Below are positions 1-8,675 of a DNA stretch of 64,000 bases, in pieces; the first letter of the stretch is position 1; each line of letters opens with the position of its first letter. Below the pieces are notes generated by a model, which was not told the DNA's origin, searched no databases, and saw only the letters and a program-made list of their open reading frames with translations. Both the position numbers and the translations under genes were made by a program. Origin of the DNA: Paracidovorax cattleyae (GTDB taxonomy: Bacteria > Pseudomonadota > Gammaproteobacteria > Burkholderiales > Burkholderiaceae_C); contig NZ_FNJL01000019.1 in assembly GCF_900104515.1 (NCBI RefSeq), forward strand, positions 1 through 64,000, in the 5' to 3' direction.

Positions 1-95
1 AGACGGCGAACGGGCTGCGGGCCTTCCAGAAGGACAAGGGCCTGCCGGTGACGGGCCGCCTGGACTCGGCCACGACCGACGCGCTCTCGCGCTGA
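1..95 (+). CDS. C-terminal end of a peptidoglycan-binding domain protein (partial)
   Basis: Only the last 30 codons are in the window, read in the frame that begins at base 3 and stops at TGA 93-95. The residues include LRAFQKDKGLPVTGRLD followed by a Thr-Thr-Asp-Ala-Leu ending. This is the pattern of the last repeat of a PG_binding_1 fold (FQ, then GL, then G, then T and L). Such domains anchor secreted hydrolases or transpeptidases to the wall. The enzyme part, if any, lies outside the window, so no function is assigned. Confidence 0.7.
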   Translation, partial: TANGLRAFQKDKGLPVTGRLDSATTDALSR

Positions 96-159
96 GCCGG
101 CGCGTAACGGCTCCTTCGGGCGTGGCGCTACACTCCTTGCCCGGAGGAGCCTTCGAACA

Positions 160-702
160 ATGCGACACGCCATCACGCACGTCTCCCGTACGTTGCGCGC
201 TGTACTGGTACTGGTCGGCCTTCTCGCCGCCATCCCCTGCCTTGCAGCGCCTCTGGCTGGAGATCCTGCGTTCACGCGGCCCGATCCCGTCCGCCTGCCC
301 GACCGGTCCATGCTGCGCGCCTTCCTCGATGAAATTGGGCAGACCCGCCGCGCGAACACCTTCTGCTTCGTGCAGCAACGCCTGTCGCCCCCTGAGACGG
401 CCGAAGACGGCACCAGCGTGCTGTCGATGCTCTGGCATGAAGGCGCGCGCGTCTATCTCGTCAATCTCGTCCGGCCGGGCCAGCGCTATCAGCCGGTGGA
501 AGACTCCGTGGGAGAAGGCCGTTCGCTGGCATCCTCCAGCGGCAGCGTGGATCTCAAGACCGGCGTCGCCCCGACCGAAGCCGACGTCGGCTCCAGCACG
601 ACCCTGGTGAGCCGTGCCTGGGTCGAGCGCCTGAAGGCCCGGTGCCGCCAAGTGGGCACGACGATCCGGGTGCCTGCCTTCACGCCGCGGCGCACGCCGT
701 AG
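160..702 (+). CDS. small secreted protein of unknown function
   Basis: A 180-residue protein with a clear Sec signal peptide: a basic start (MRHAITHVSRTLR), a hydrophobic stretch at about residues 13-26, and a likely cut near CLA-APL around residue 29. A strong GGAGGAG ribosome site lies about 10 bases before the ATG. The mature part has a central segment ending in YLVNLVRP, two widely spaced cysteines and no motif I recognise. It stands alone between the wall-binding gene and the converging NAD operon. Codon use matches its neighbours, so it is probably real. I do not recognise the family. Confidence 0.6.
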   Translation: MRHAITHVSRTLRAVLVLVGLLAAIPCLAAPLAGDPAFTRPDPVRLPDRSMLRAFLDEIGQTRRANTFCFVQQRLSPPETAEDGTSVLSMLWHEGARVYLVNLVRPGQRYQPVEDSVGEGRSLASSSGSVDLKTGVAPTEADVGSSTTLVSRAWVERLKARCRQVGTTIRVPAFTPRRTP

Positions 703-833
703 GCCTCCGGCCTGCCCGCCATCCGGCAGGGCTCCCTTTCCTCCTGCATCCATTACACATGCGCTGGTGAGCACTTCCGTGAATCGCAAAACGGTGCTGC
801 CGTACCCGGACGAAGGCATGCTGGTGTGCCGCG

Positions 834-1880
834 TCAGCCGGCCGCCGGTTCGCGCGTCAGTCCCAGGAAATGGTCCAGCATGTGGAAATGGTCCTCGAAA
901 AAGGCCTCTTCCAGCGCTGCCAGCCTGGTGATGGGAAACCACTCCACCTGCGCCGCGTCGTCGTCCGCGCGCACGTCGGGGAAGGGCGCGCCTTCCAGGT
1001 CGAAGTAGTGCGCGTGCGTGATGGTGCGTCCGCGCTGGCTGCGGTCCGGGTGGTCGAACACGGCCACCTCGCGCAGTGCGGCGCGCATGCGCGCCTCGGG
1101 CAGCGTGCAATGCGTCTCCTCGGCCAGTTCGCGCAGGCAGGACTGCCAGACGGTCTCGCGCTGCTCGATGAAGCCGCCCGGCGCGGCCAGTTGCCCCTTG
1201 CCCGGCGCGTGCGCGCGGCGGATGAGCAGCACGTGGTCCTGGCAGCGCAGCACGGCATCCACGGTCACGAACACCGGCGGATAGGGCGCCTTCGCCCAGG
1301 CTTCGCGGTAGCCGCGCAGCATGCGCCACTCCTCCTGCAGGGCCGCGTAGTGCGGAGCCTGGGCGAAGGCGCTCAGGAAGTCGATGGTGCTGTCGGGTAC
1401 CTGTTCGGCGAGCGGGCCCAGCGCAGCGAGCAGGGTGTCCGGCGTGGCGCCGAAGTAGGCATCGCGGATGGCCGTGGCGTCGATGCTGCCCTGGCGCTCC
1501 ACGGCGATGAGCTGCCAGCCCGGGAAGCGCCGCAGGTAGCTGCTGGTGGCGTCCTTGAAGTGGCCCACCAGCCCGATGCGCGCGTCGGGCCGCACATGCC
1601 GCGACACCGCGTCAAGAACGGCCGCCACCCAGGCGAGTTCGTTGTAGTGGTCGCGTACGGGCAGCACGGTGAGGCGGGCGCGGTCCGCCTCGGGCAGGGC
1701 GTTGCGCAGCATGGCTTCGCGCTCCTGCCAGGTGAACGGGTTCTTGGGCGAACGTGCCTGCCATGCCGAGCCCATGATGACGATGGCGTGGTGGGCGCTG
1801 TCGAGCGCACGGCGCAGCAGGGCCAGGTGGCCGTTGTGGACGGGCTCGAAGCGGCCGATGAGGATGGCGTTGTCGTACAT
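834..1880 (-). CDS. bifunctional NMN adenylyltransferase / Nudix hydrolase
   Basis: A 348-residue, two-domain protein. The N-terminal nucleotidyltransferase (about 1-170) has the GRFEPVHNGH signature at 9-18, which binds ATP and joins AMP to a pyridine mononucleotide. The C-terminal Nudix domain (about 200-335) has a Nudix box at 236-257, with G236, E242 and REL-A-EE at 250-255. It resembles the fused NadM-Nudix proteins of Synechocystis and Francisella, where the Nudix part cleaves ADP-ribose. It is the last gene of the NAD salvage operon, 89 bases after nadE. The ATG at 1880 fits the family length; the frame stays open far upstream inside nadE, but that part is a shadow. Confidence 0.9.
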   Translation of the reverse strand: MYDNAILIGRFEPVHNGHLALLRRALDSAHHAIVIMGSAWQARSPKNPFTWQEREAMLRNALPEADRARLTVLPVRDHYNELAWVAAVLDAVSRHVRPDARIGLVGHFKDATSSYLRRFPGWQLIAVERQGSIDATAIRDAYFGATPDTLLAALGPLAEQVPDSTIDFLSAFAQAPHYAALQEEWRMLRGYREAWAKAPYPPVFVTVDAVLRCQDHVLLIRRAHAPGKGQLAAPGGFIEQRETVWQSCLRELAEETHCTLPEARMRAALREVAVFDHPDRSQRGRTITHAHYFDLEGAPFPDVRADDDAAQVEWFPITRLAALEEAFFEDHFHMLDHFLGLTREPAAG

Positions 1881-1969
1881 GGATGCGGATGCGATGAGGG
1901 AGCCCGCGGGCGGGATGCGCGCTGCGGGGCTGCGGGGCCACTGCGGCAAATGTAGCCGTGCCGGCGCGG

Positions 1970-3670
1970 TCAGACGTACTTCGCCGCGATCGGCATCTGC
2001 CGGCCGTTGCCGAAGGCCTTGGCACGCACGCGCAGGATGGGCGGTGCCTGGCGGCGCTTGTACTCGTTGCGCGCGATCATCCGGCGCACCCGGTGCACCA
2101 GCGCGCGGCCGGCCTCGTCGTGCTGAAGGCGGGCGGCGAAGTCGCGCGCGTCGGCATACTCGGCATGCGAGAGGCCCTCGCCTTCGATGAGGAGCTTGAG
2201 CACCTGGTCCAGCACCGGGTAGGGTGGCAGGCTGTCCACGTCCCGCTGGCCGGGGGCCAGTTCGGCCGACGGCTCCTTGTCGATGATGGCCTGGGGAATC
2301 AGTTCGCGGCCCGCGTGCGCGTTGACGTGCCGCGACAGCTCGAACACCTCGGTCTTGTAGAGATCGCCCAGCAGGCCCAGGCCGCCGTTCGTGTCGCCGT
2401 AGAGCGTGCAGTAGCCCACGGAAATCTCCGACTTGTTGCCCGTGGTGAGCAGCAGGTGCCCGAAGGCGTTCGAATACTCCATCAGGATGGTGCCGCGGAT
2501 GCGTGCCTGCAGGTTCTCCAGCGGCAGCCCTTCGAGCGGCTGGCCGAAGCTGGCCTCGAACTGCGCGGCATAGCCCGCCACGAGGTCCGCGATGGGATGG
2601 GTGTGCAGCCGGATGCCGAGGTTGCGGCAGAGGGCCACCGAATCGTCCACCGATCCGCTCGAGGAAAAGCGCGAGGGCATGGTCACCGCCACCACGTTCT
2701 CCGCGCCCATCGCCTCGGCGGCGAGCGCCAGGGTCAGGGCGCTGTCGATGCCGCCCGAGCTGCCGACCACCACCTGCCCGAAGCCGCAGCGCCGCGCATA
2801 GTCGCGCAGGCCGAGCACTATCTGCTGGCGGTAGAAGTCCATCGTGGGCAGGCCCTCCCGCGGCACGGGGGGCAGGGCGCCCCCATCCCCGGAGCGGAAG
2901 CGCCCGTCCTCCAGGCACAGGGTGCGCACGTCTTCGGCGAACCGCGGCGCTTCGAAGACCACGCCCGCCTCCGGCTCCGCCGCGAACGAGGCCCCGTCAT
3001 AGACGATCTGGTCCTGGCCGCCGACCTGGTTCACATAGACCACCGGCAGGCCGTGGCGCCGCGCGGCGTCGCCGAAGACCTGGTGCCGCACCTCGCGCTT
3101 GCCGATGTGGCTGGGACTCGCGTTGATGCTCACCACCAGGTCCGGCGCGGCATCGGCCAGGCGCTGGAAGGGGTTGGTGGCGTAATCGGCCACGGTGTCG
3201 TTCCAGCCATCCTCGCAGACGAGGAAGCCGATCTGCGCGTGGCCGATGCGCAGCACCCGCGCGACGTCGGGTCCGGGCTCGAAGTGGCGGCGTTCGTCGA
3301 AGATGTTGTAGGTGGGCAGCAGCTGCTTGGCATAGGTGAGGCGGACCGCGCCGTCCCGCAGCACGAGCAGGCTGTTGTGCAGGCGCTTGCCGGGGCCCTG
3401 GGCGCGCGTGGGCGTGCCCGCCACCCAGTGCAGCCCGGGCGTGGCGCGCGAGGCGTCCTGCAGTGCGGCGATGCCCGCATCCACGCGTTCCATGAATCCG
3501 GACTCCTCCAGCATGTCGCCGGGGTAGTAGCCGCACAGCGCCAGTTCGGTGAACACCACCAGGTCGGCGCCGTCCCGTGCCGCCTGCCGGGCGGCGTCGG
3601 TCATCCGCTGCACGTTGCCTTCGATGTCGCCTACGGTGAGGTTGAGCTGGGCGAGGGTGATCCGGAGCAT
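1970..3670 (-). CDS. nadE: glutamine-dependent NAD+ synthetase
   Basis: A 566-residue enzyme that amidates nicotinate adenine dinucleotide to NAD+, using ammonia from glutamine. The N-terminal nitrilase-type glutaminase carries the triad Glu42 (FTELALCGYYP), Lys115 and Cys152 (VCEDGWND). The C-terminal synthetase domain has the ATP pyrophosphatase loop SGGIDS at 305-310. Length and domain order match the two-domain bacterial form. It sits 38 bases after pncB and before the NMN adenylyltransferase-Nudix gene, consistent with one transcript. Confidence 0.96.
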   Translation of the reverse strand: MLRITLAQLNLTVGDIEGNVQRMTDAARQAARDGADLVVFTELALCGYYPGDMLEESGFMERVDAGIAALQDASRATPGLHWVAGTPTRAQGPGKRLHNSLLVLRDGAVRLTYAKQLLPTYNIFDERRHFEPGPDVARVLRIGHAQIGFLVCEDGWNDTVADYATNPFQRLADAAPDLVVSINASPSHIGKREVRHQVFGDAARRHGLPVVYVNQVGGQDQIVYDGASFAAEPEAGVVFEAPRFAEDVRTLCLEDGRFRSGDGGALPPVPREGLPTMDFYRQQIVLGLRDYARRCGFGQVVVGSSGGIDSALTLALAAEAMGAENVVAVTMPSRFSSSGSVDDSVALCRNLGIRLHTHPIADLVAGYAAQFEASFGQPLEGLPLENLQARIRGTILMEYSNAFGHLLLTTGNKSEISVGYCTLYGDTNGGLGLLGDLYKTEVFELSRHVNAHAGRELIPQAIIDKEPSAELAPGQRDVDSLPPYPVLDQVLKLLIEGEGLSHAEYADARDFAARLQHDEAGRALVHRVRRMIARNEYKRRQAPPILRVRAKAFGNGRQMPIAAKYV

Positions 3671-3708
3671 GTCGTTTCCTTGGGCGTCGTTGGGGAAGGG
3701 CGAAGACG

Positions 3709-4905
3709 TCAGGCCTCGGGTGGCAGGCCGAACACCTGGCGCAGGTAGGCGAGGTAGGTTTCATCGTCGCACAGCGTCTTGCCCGGGCTGTCGGACAGCT
3801 TCGCGACCGGCTGGCCATTGGCACGCACGATCTTCATGACGATGTTGAGCGGGCGCGGCCCCAGGTCGTTGCTGAGCTGCGTGCCGATGCCGAAACCCAG
3901 CTGCACGCGGTCGCCGAAGTGGCGGTGGAGCGCCAGGGCGCGCTCCACGTCGAGCCCGTCGGAGAACACCAGCCGCTTGCCGTGGGCGTCGATGCGCAGC
4001 CGCGCATAGTGCGCCAGGGCCTTCTCGCCCCAGGCGACCGGATCGCCCGAGTCGTGTCGCAGTCCGTCGAAGAGCTTGGCGAAGTACAGGTCGAAATCCG
4101 CGAGGAAGGCGTCCATGCCGACCGTATCGGTGAGCGCGATGCCGAGGTCTCCGCGGTATTCCTGCACCCAGTCTTCCAGCGCCGCCTTCTGGAAGTCGCG
4201 CAGCCGCACGCCCAGCGCCTGGTAGCTCTGCAGGTATTCGTGGGCCATGGTGCCGATGGGCACCAGTTGCAGATCGCGGGCCAGCAGCACGTTGGACGTG
4301 CCCTTGAACCACTGCGGGGCCTGCGTGGCGAAGGTCTGCACCACCTCGCGCTGCCAGGTGCCGCTGTAGCGCCGGCGCAGGCCGAAGTCGAACATCTCGA
4401 ACGGATGGGCCCGCGGCGCCTCCGCTGCCAGCGCCTGCACCCGCGCGATCTTCGCGGCCAGCCGCCGACGGCCCTCCTGCAGCACGTCCGCGCCACCGCC
4501 GAGCCGGCGGAAATACAGCTCGTTCACGATGGCCAGCACGAAGATCTCGAAGCCCATCACGTGCACCTGCGGCCCGCGCGCCACGATCGACAGCTGCTCC
4601 CCCTCCGCACGCGCCTCGATGAAGGCGCGCTGGAACTGGAAGATGCGCAGGAAATCCACGAAGTCGCTCTTGATGTAGCGCAGCCCGGCCAGGTAGTCGA
4701 GCTCGGCCGGGGAGAATCGCAGGGCGCACAGGGCGTCCAGTTCGGCGTTGACCTGCGGCAGCAGCTCCGTGAGCGGGAAGGCCGGCGTATTGCGGCAGAC
4801 GAAGCGGTACTCGGCCTGCGTCTGCGGATGGCGGTGCAGCAGTGCCTGCCACATCGTGAACTTGTAGAGGTCGGTGTCCAGCAGGCTCTGGATGATCGGT
4901 GGCAT
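3709..4905 (-). CDS. pncB: nicotinate phosphoribosyltransferase
   Basis: A 398-residue enzyme joining nicotinate to PRPP to give nicotinate mononucleotide, the entry step of the Preiss-Handler salvage route. The N terminus [14 protein letters not shown] and the phosphate-binding RHDSGDP segment are typical of PncB, and E. coli PncB has almost the same length. The start MPPIIQSL is preferred over the earlier in-frame start because the extra 33 residues fall outside the family. It follows pncA after 52 bases and precedes nadE. Confidence 0.95.
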   Translation of the reverse strand: MPPIIQSLLDTDLYKFTMWQALLHRHPQTQAEYRFVCRNTPAFPLTELLPQVNAELDALCALRFSPAELDYLAGLRYIKSDFVDFLRIFQFQRAFIEARAEGEQLSIVARGPQVHVMGFEIFVLAIVNELYFRRLGGGADVLQEGRRRLAAKIARVQALAAEAPRAHPFEMFDFGLRRRYSGTWQREVVQTFATQAPQWFKGTSNVLLARDLQLVPIGTMAHEYLQSYQALGVRLRDFQKAALEDWVQEYRGDLGIALTDTVGMDAFLADFDLYFAKLFDGLRHDSGDPVAWGEKALAHYARLRIDAHGKRLVFSDGLDVERALALHRHFGDRVQLGFGIGTQLSNDLGPRPLNIVMKIVRANGQPVAKLSDSPGKTLCDDETYLAYLRQVFGLPPEA

Positions 4906-4957
4906 GCGTGCGTGCTCCTGGAATGCGGTGCGTGATGGAAAGGCACGGTGGCCCGCG

Positions 4958-5824
4958 CTAGGCAGGAAAATCCTCTGAGACAGCCAGCCGCACTCCCTGT
5001 GCATGCATCGCGTCGAGGAAGGCCCTGTGCTGGCTCTCGAAGCCAGGCACCGGGCTCATGCAGTCGGTCAGCAGCACGACGCGCTCCGGCGTCCAGCCCG
5101 GCTGCAGGCGCGGCAGGTGCTGCACGATGTGCTCGGTGGTGGCTCGCACGCAGTGGCTGCTGGCCTCCCCGGCGATCACCAGGCAATCCGCCGCGCCCAG
5201 GCGCTGCAGCAGCGGTACGTTGAGCGCGGTCGCCGGATCCTGCGGATCGGGCACCTCGGCCTCGATGGCGCTGTAGTGCTCGGTCCAGGGGTTCATGCCC
5301 TTGAACACGGCCTGCACGGCCCTCCCGCGCACGGCCTGCCATTGCGCGCAGGCCGCCAGCACGTCGGCATGCACGCCGTGGCCCCAGCTTCCGATCTCGC
5401 AGTGCACGGGCCACACCATCAGCGTGTAGCGGCCCTGGGCTTCCAGCGCGTCCAGATAGGCCAGCACGCGGGGCAGGGCATCGGTGTCGCGCGGCAGGAA
5501 CACGCCGTCGTGCACCTGCGCGGCAGTGATCGGCGTGAAGGGGCGCACCTCCCCGCCTTCGCGTGCCTGCCAGAAGAGCGGATGGGCCACGTCGTAGCGC
5601 TGGTGCGAATCCAGCGTGACGGTCACGGCTTCCATTCGGCCGGCGGTGCGCCGCACAAACGAGGCCAGACGCTGCATGTCGGCGTGTGCGCCGGTCACCG
5701 GCAGGGAGGGTGCCGTCTGCGCACCGCTGGCGGGATCGGCGGGGCACCAGTCCGCAGGCAGGTCGCAGAAATCATTCTGCGGATCGATGGCCAGCAGGTG
5801 CAGCGAGGTGGAGGATCGGATCAT
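4958..5824 (-). CDS. pncA: nicotinamidase (isochorismatase-like cysteine hydrolase)
   Basis: A 288-residue hydrolase converting nicotinamide to nicotinate. The catalytic triad is visible as Asp14 (AIDPQNDF), Lys175 (VFKGMNPW) and Cys225 ([12 protein letters not shown]). The metal site is Asp72, His74 and His81 ([11 protein letters not shown]). It is longer than the roughly 210-residue enterobacterial PncA. The start at 5824 has AAGGA upstream and lies downstream of the inferred promoter; the alternative start at 5860 would lie at or before the inferred transcription start. As first gene of pncA-pncB-nadE-adenylyltransferase it feeds the next enzyme directly. Confidence 0.92.
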   Translation of the reverse strand: MIRSSTSLHLLAIDPQNDFCDLPADWCPADPASGAQTAPSLPVTGAHADMQRLASFVRRTAGRMEAVTVTLDSHQRYDVAHPLFWQAREGGEVRPFTPITAAQVHDGVFLPRDTDALPRVLAYLDALEAQGRYTLMVWPVHCEIGSWGHGVHADVLAACAQWQAVRGRAVQAVFKGMNPWTEHYSAIEAEVPDPQDPATALNVPLLQRLGAADCLVIAGEASSHCVRATTEHIVQHLPRLQPGWTPERVVLLTDCMSPVPGFESQHRAFLDAMHAQGVRLAVSEDFPA

Positions 5825-5860
5825 GGCAGGGTCCTTGGTAGGAATGTGCAGATGGCTCAC

Positions 5861-5893
5861 ATTCTAGTTTGTTAGTTTATTTGTGAAACTAAC
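5861..5893 (-). promoter_or_regulatory. palindromic operator and promoter of the NAD salvage operon
   Basis: A perfect inverted repeat lies at 5871-5893: arms GTTAGTTT and AAACTAAC, 8 bases each, 7 bases apart. On the minus strand a good -10 hexamer, TAGAAT, occupies 5866-5861. The palindrome covers the spacer and the -35 position (TTTCAC or GTTTCA near 5889-5883), the classic place for a repressor. It is AT-rich in a GC-rich genome. The regulator is not in the window; known NAD regulators such as NrtR, NadQ or NiaR are candidates, but I cannot assign one from sequence. Confidence 0.7.
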
Positions 5894-5995
5894 TTTGCCG
5901 TAAAAGGATGCAACACCTGGGGGTAGAACCGCTGGGCCGTGTTGCCTCCGCACCGTCAATGGCTCTCTGGTGCGCGATGCCCGGCCACAAACACG

Positions 5996-6052
5996 CGTGC
6001 CCGGCCCGCCTGGCACCCCTGCGCGTGGCAGGGGCGAGGCGGACCGGGCACG
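5996..6052. repeat. long GC-rich hairpin between the DUF1328 and NAD genes
   Basis: Three nested stems form one hairpin: CGTGCCCGG (5996-6004) with CCGGGCACG (6044-6052), CCGCC (6006-6010) with GGCGG (6038-6042), and CCCCTGC (6016-6022) with GCAGGGG (6028-6034). No run of T follows, so it is not a standard intrinsic terminator. It lies about 50 bases after the end of the DUF1328 gene and could protect or end that transcript, or be a dispersed palindromic element. The remaining bases between 5894 and 6101 show nothing else. Confidence 0.55.
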
Positions 6053-6101
6053 CCGGGCTGGACCTCGGGCCGTTGCGCGGCCGCGAGGAGTGCCAGAGCG
6101 G

Positions 6102-6287
6102 TTACTTCATCGCGCTGCGTGCGGCGCCCACGCCGAGCACGGCCAGCACGATGAAGATGACCGCGACCACGAGGAACAGGAAGAACAGGATCTTGGCGAT
6201 GCCCGCCGCGCCCGCGGCCACGCCGCTGAAACCGAGCGCGCCGGCGATGAGGGAGATGATGGCGAAAATGATGGCGTACTTCAGCAT
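6102..6287 (-). CDS. DUF1328 (UPF0391) small membrane protein
   Basis: A 61-residue, almost wholly hydrophobic protein with two membrane segments (about 3-24 and 31-53) separated by a short Gly/Ala-rich turn ([14 protein letters not shown]). This is the compact pattern of the DUF1328/YtjA family, whose members are often stress-induced and of unknown function. It is a single-gene unit. The codon pattern and the family length support the ATG at 6287. Confidence 0.88.
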   Translation of the reverse strand: MLKYAIIFAIISLIAGALGFSGVAAGAAGIAKILFFLFLVVAVIFIVLAVLGVGAARSAMK

Positions 6288-6423
6288 GGTGTCGCTCCGT
6301 TGACGATGAAGCCGCCGCCGGGCCGGTGAGGGCGCTTTCGGCGTCGGGTGTACCGATCATCGCCAGCGTCCATGCGTGGCGCCGTCGGCATGCCGTGACT
6401 GCGGATGTAGGAGCGCGCGCAAC

Positions 6424-6456
6424 GAAAAAGCCGCCGGCCCTGGCGGGGCGGCGGCT
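6424..6456 (-). terminator. intrinsic terminator of metK
   Basis: Read on the minus strand, AGCCGCCG and CGGCGGCT form a perfect 8-base stem around a 12-base loop, followed at once by TTTTT (6429-6425). It lies 18 bases after the metK stop. Confidence 0.85.
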
Positions 6457-6474
6457 CGACGGGGGCTGCGATGC

Positions 6475-7656
6475 TTACAGGCCGGCGGCTGCTCGCAGCG
6501 CGGCGGCCTGGTCCGTCTTTTCCCAGGTGAATTCGGGTTCCTCGCGGCCGAAGTGGCCGTAGGCGGCGGTCTTTTCATAGATCGGGCGCAGCAGGTCCAG
6601 CATCTGGATGATGCCCTTGGGGCGCAGGTCGAAGTGCTCCTGCACCAGCGCGGCGATCTCCTCGTCGGGGATCACGCCCGTGCCTTCGGTGTACACCGTG
6701 ACGTTGATCGGGCGCGCCACGCCGATGGCGTAGCTCACCTGGATCTGGCACTGGCGCGCGAGGCCCGCGGCCACGATGTTCTTGGCCACGTAGCGCGCGG
6801 CATAGGCGGCCGAGCGGTCCACCTTCGTCGGGTCCTTGCCGCTGAAGGCGCCGCCGCCGTGCGGGCAGGCGCCGCCGTAGGTGTCCACGATGATCTTGCG
6901 GCCCGTCAGGCCGCAGTCGCCCTGCGGGCCGCCGATGACGAAGCGGCCCGTGGGGTTGATGAGGTACTTCGTGTCCTGCAGCCATTCCTTGGGCAGCACG
7001 GGCTTGATGATCTCCTCGATCACCGCCTCGATGAAGCTGGCCTTCATCTTCGTGGCCGTCTCGGACTGGTCGGGATGGTGCTGGGTGGAGAGCACCACCG
7101 TGTCGATGCTGTGGGGCTTGCCGTCCACGTAGCGCATCGTCACCTGGCTCTTGGCGTCGGGGCGCAGGAAGGGCAGGCGGCCATCCTTGCGCAGCTGGGC
7201 CTGGCGCTCCACCAGGCGGTGGGCGTAGTAGATGGGCGCGGGCATGAGCTCGGGCGTCTCGTCGCAGGCGTAGCCGAACATCAGGCCCTGGTCGCCGGCA
7301 CCCGTGTTCAGGTGGTCGTCGCTGGCGTGGTCCACGCCCTGGGCGATGTCGTTGCTCTGCTTGTCGTAGGCCACCAGCACCGCGCAGCCCTTGTAATCGA
7401 TGCCGTAGTCGGTGTTGTCGTAGCCGATGCGCTTGATGGTGTCGCGTGCCACCTGGATGTAGTCCACGTGGGCATTCGTGGTGATCTCGCCGGCGAGCAC
7501 GACGAGGCCGGTGTTGGTCAGCGTCTCGGCGGCCACGCGGCTGCGGGGATCCTCGCGGAAGATCGCATCGAGGATGGCGTCGGAGATCTGGTCCGCCACC
7601 TTGTCGGGGTGGCCTTCGGACACCGATTCCGACGTGAAGAGAAAATCGTTCGCCAT
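6475..7656 (-). CDS. metK: S-adenosylmethionine synthetase
   Basis: A 393-residue cytosolic enzyme making S-adenosylmethionine from methionine and ATP. It starts [30 protein letters not shown], which holds the ATP-site His of GHPDK. It also contains [12 protein letters not shown] and the phosphate-binding [16 protein letters not shown]. Length and motifs match the family end to end. A clear AGGAG precedes the ATG. The leader carries a probable SAM-II riboswitch, so expression is likely to fall when its own product is plentiful. Confidence 0.97.
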   Translation of the reverse strand: MANDFLFTSESVSEGHPDKVADQISDAILDAIFREDPRSRVAAETLTNTGLVVLAGEITTNAHVDYIQVARDTIKRIGYDNTDYGIDYKGCAVLVAYDKQSNDIAQGVDHASDDHLNTGAGDQGLMFGYACDETPELMPAPIYYAHRLVERQAQLRKDGRLPFLRPDAKSQVTMRYVDGKPHSIDTVVLSTQHHPDQSETATKMKASFIEAVIEEIIKPVLPKEWLQDTKYLINPTGRFVIGGPQGDCGLTGRKIIVDTYGGACPHGGGAFSGKDPTKVDRSAAYAARYVAKNIVAAGLARQCQIQVSYAIGVARPINVTVYTEGTGVIPDEEIAALVQEHFDLRPKGIIQMLDLLRPIYEKTAAYGHFGREEPEFTWEKTDQAAALRAAAGL

Positions 7657-7719
7657 TTGAATAAACTCCTGTGCTTTTTGGCATTTTGGGCGTTGCCCTC
7701 AGCCTTGTGGAGCCGTGGC

Positions 7720-7781
7720 GAACGCTTTAGCAGAATTGTTTAACGTCGCCCTGCAAGTTGCTCATTTAACTCAGCGACCCC
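7720..7781 (-). promoter_or_regulatory. probable SAM-II riboswitch in the metK leader
   Basis: On the minus strand the leader begins with GUCGC (7778-7774), which pairs with GCGAC (7749-7745) as stem P1. The loop holds UGAGUUAAA and CUUGCAGG. The 3' part reads GUUAAACAA, then UGCUAAAGCG, with UGCU able to pair back to AGCA in the loop as a pseudoknot. These blocks, in this order, are the hallmark of the SAM-II (metA/SAM-alpha) aptamer. A -10 box TAGAAT at 7790-7785 would start the transcript at about 7779, exactly at the aptamer. The 3' end lies about 50 bases before the metK ribosome site. Confidence 0.82.
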
Positions 7782-7811
7782 GCCATTCTACCGACACGGA
7801 TCTGTCACCGC

Positions 7812-8675
7812 ATGCCCCCCGCGTTCCGCTTCTTCGCCCGATGGCCATTGCCTGCGCTCCACGCGCTGGGCGCGGTGCTGGGCTGGATCGCATTTCTCGC
7901 GTCCCCCACCTACCGCCGCCGCTTCCTGGCCAACGCCGGTCTGGCCGGCTATCCGTTCGCCCGCGTGCGCGCCGCCGTGGCCCACGCGGGCCGCATGGCG
8001 GCCGAGCTGCCGCGCCTGTGGCTGCATGCCGAAGCACCGCCGTTTCGCCTGGAGGGGGCTGAATGCGTGGAGCAGGCCTGGGCGGCTGGCCGGGGCATCG
8101 TGTTCCTGACCCCTCACATCGGGAGTTTCGAGCTGTCCGTGCAGATCGCGGCGCGGCGCTGGGCCCCTGAGCACGGCCCCTTCACGGTGCTCTACCGCCC
8201 CGCCCGGCAGGCTTGGCTCGCCGATCTCATGCGCACGGCGCGCGACCGGCCCGGCATCCGGGCGGTGCCCACGGCACTCTCGGGCGTGCGGCAGATGATC
8301 AAGGCACTGCGCCGCGGCGAAGCCGTGGGCCTGCTGCCCGACCAGGTGCCGCCCGAGGGGCTGGGCCTGTGGGCGCCGTTCTTCGGTCAGCCGGCCTATA
8401 CGATGACGCTGGCCGCCCGCCTCGTGCAGCAGACCGGCGCCGCGGTGATCCTGGCACGCTGCGAGCGCCTGCCGCGCGGGCGAGGCTACGTGCTGCACCT
8501 CGAGCCCCTGGCCGAGCCGCTGTCCCCTTCCCTCGAAACTGCCGTCCTGCAGATCAACCAATCCATGGAGCGCACCATCCGACACTCTCCCGACCAATAC
8601 CTCTGGGGCTACGGGCGCTACAAGCATCCGCGGGCCGAGGCATCCACGCCGGCCGTGCCGGGAGCGGACGCATGA
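7812..8675 (+). CDS. lysophospholipid/lipid A acyltransferase (LpxL/HtrB-like), first copy
   Basis: A 287-residue inner-membrane acyltransferase of the LpxL/LpxM family, which adds late fatty acyl chains to lipid A precursors from acyl-ACP. Motif I appears as PHIGSFE, an H-x4-E variant of the usual H-x4-D. It also has LLPDQVPPEGLG, a Pro-rich substrate motif, and a C-terminal WGYGRYKHP that matches the family's YxWxxxRFK-like end. The N terminus is a hydrophobic anchor. It shares an ATGA overlap with a second acyltransferase, so the two are translated together. It diverges from metK. Confidence 0.88.
   Translation: MPPAFRFFARWPLPALHALGAVLGWIAFLASPTYRRRFLANAGLAGYPFARVRAAVAHAGRMAAELPRLWLHAEAPPFRLEGAECVEQAWAAGRGIVFLTPHIGSFELSVQIAARRWAPEHGPFTVLYRPARQAWLADLMRTARDRPGIRAVPTALSGVRQMIKALRRGEAVGLLPDQVPPEGLGLWAPFFGQPAYTMTLAARLVQQTGAAVILARCERLPRGRGYVLHLEPLAEPLSPSLETAVLQINQSMERTIRHSPDQYLWGYGRYKHPRAEASTPAVPGADA

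Noticed and set aside
703-833. GGC-rich stem near 707-732 as terminator between the secreted protein and the NAD operon
   Set aside because: Only a 6-base stem with a large loop and a mixed C/T tail; too weak to claim.
1881-2918. Possible 694-residue extended form of the adenylyltransferase-Nudix protein reaching into nadE
   Set aside because: The extension is Arg/Pro/Ala-rich shadow sequence; the family starts at the ATG at 1880 (MYDNAIL).
1958-3748. A 596-codon plus-strand frame opposite nadE
   Set aside because: Same codon-bias shadow; the protein has no recognisable domain and NadE on the other strand has all catalytic residues.
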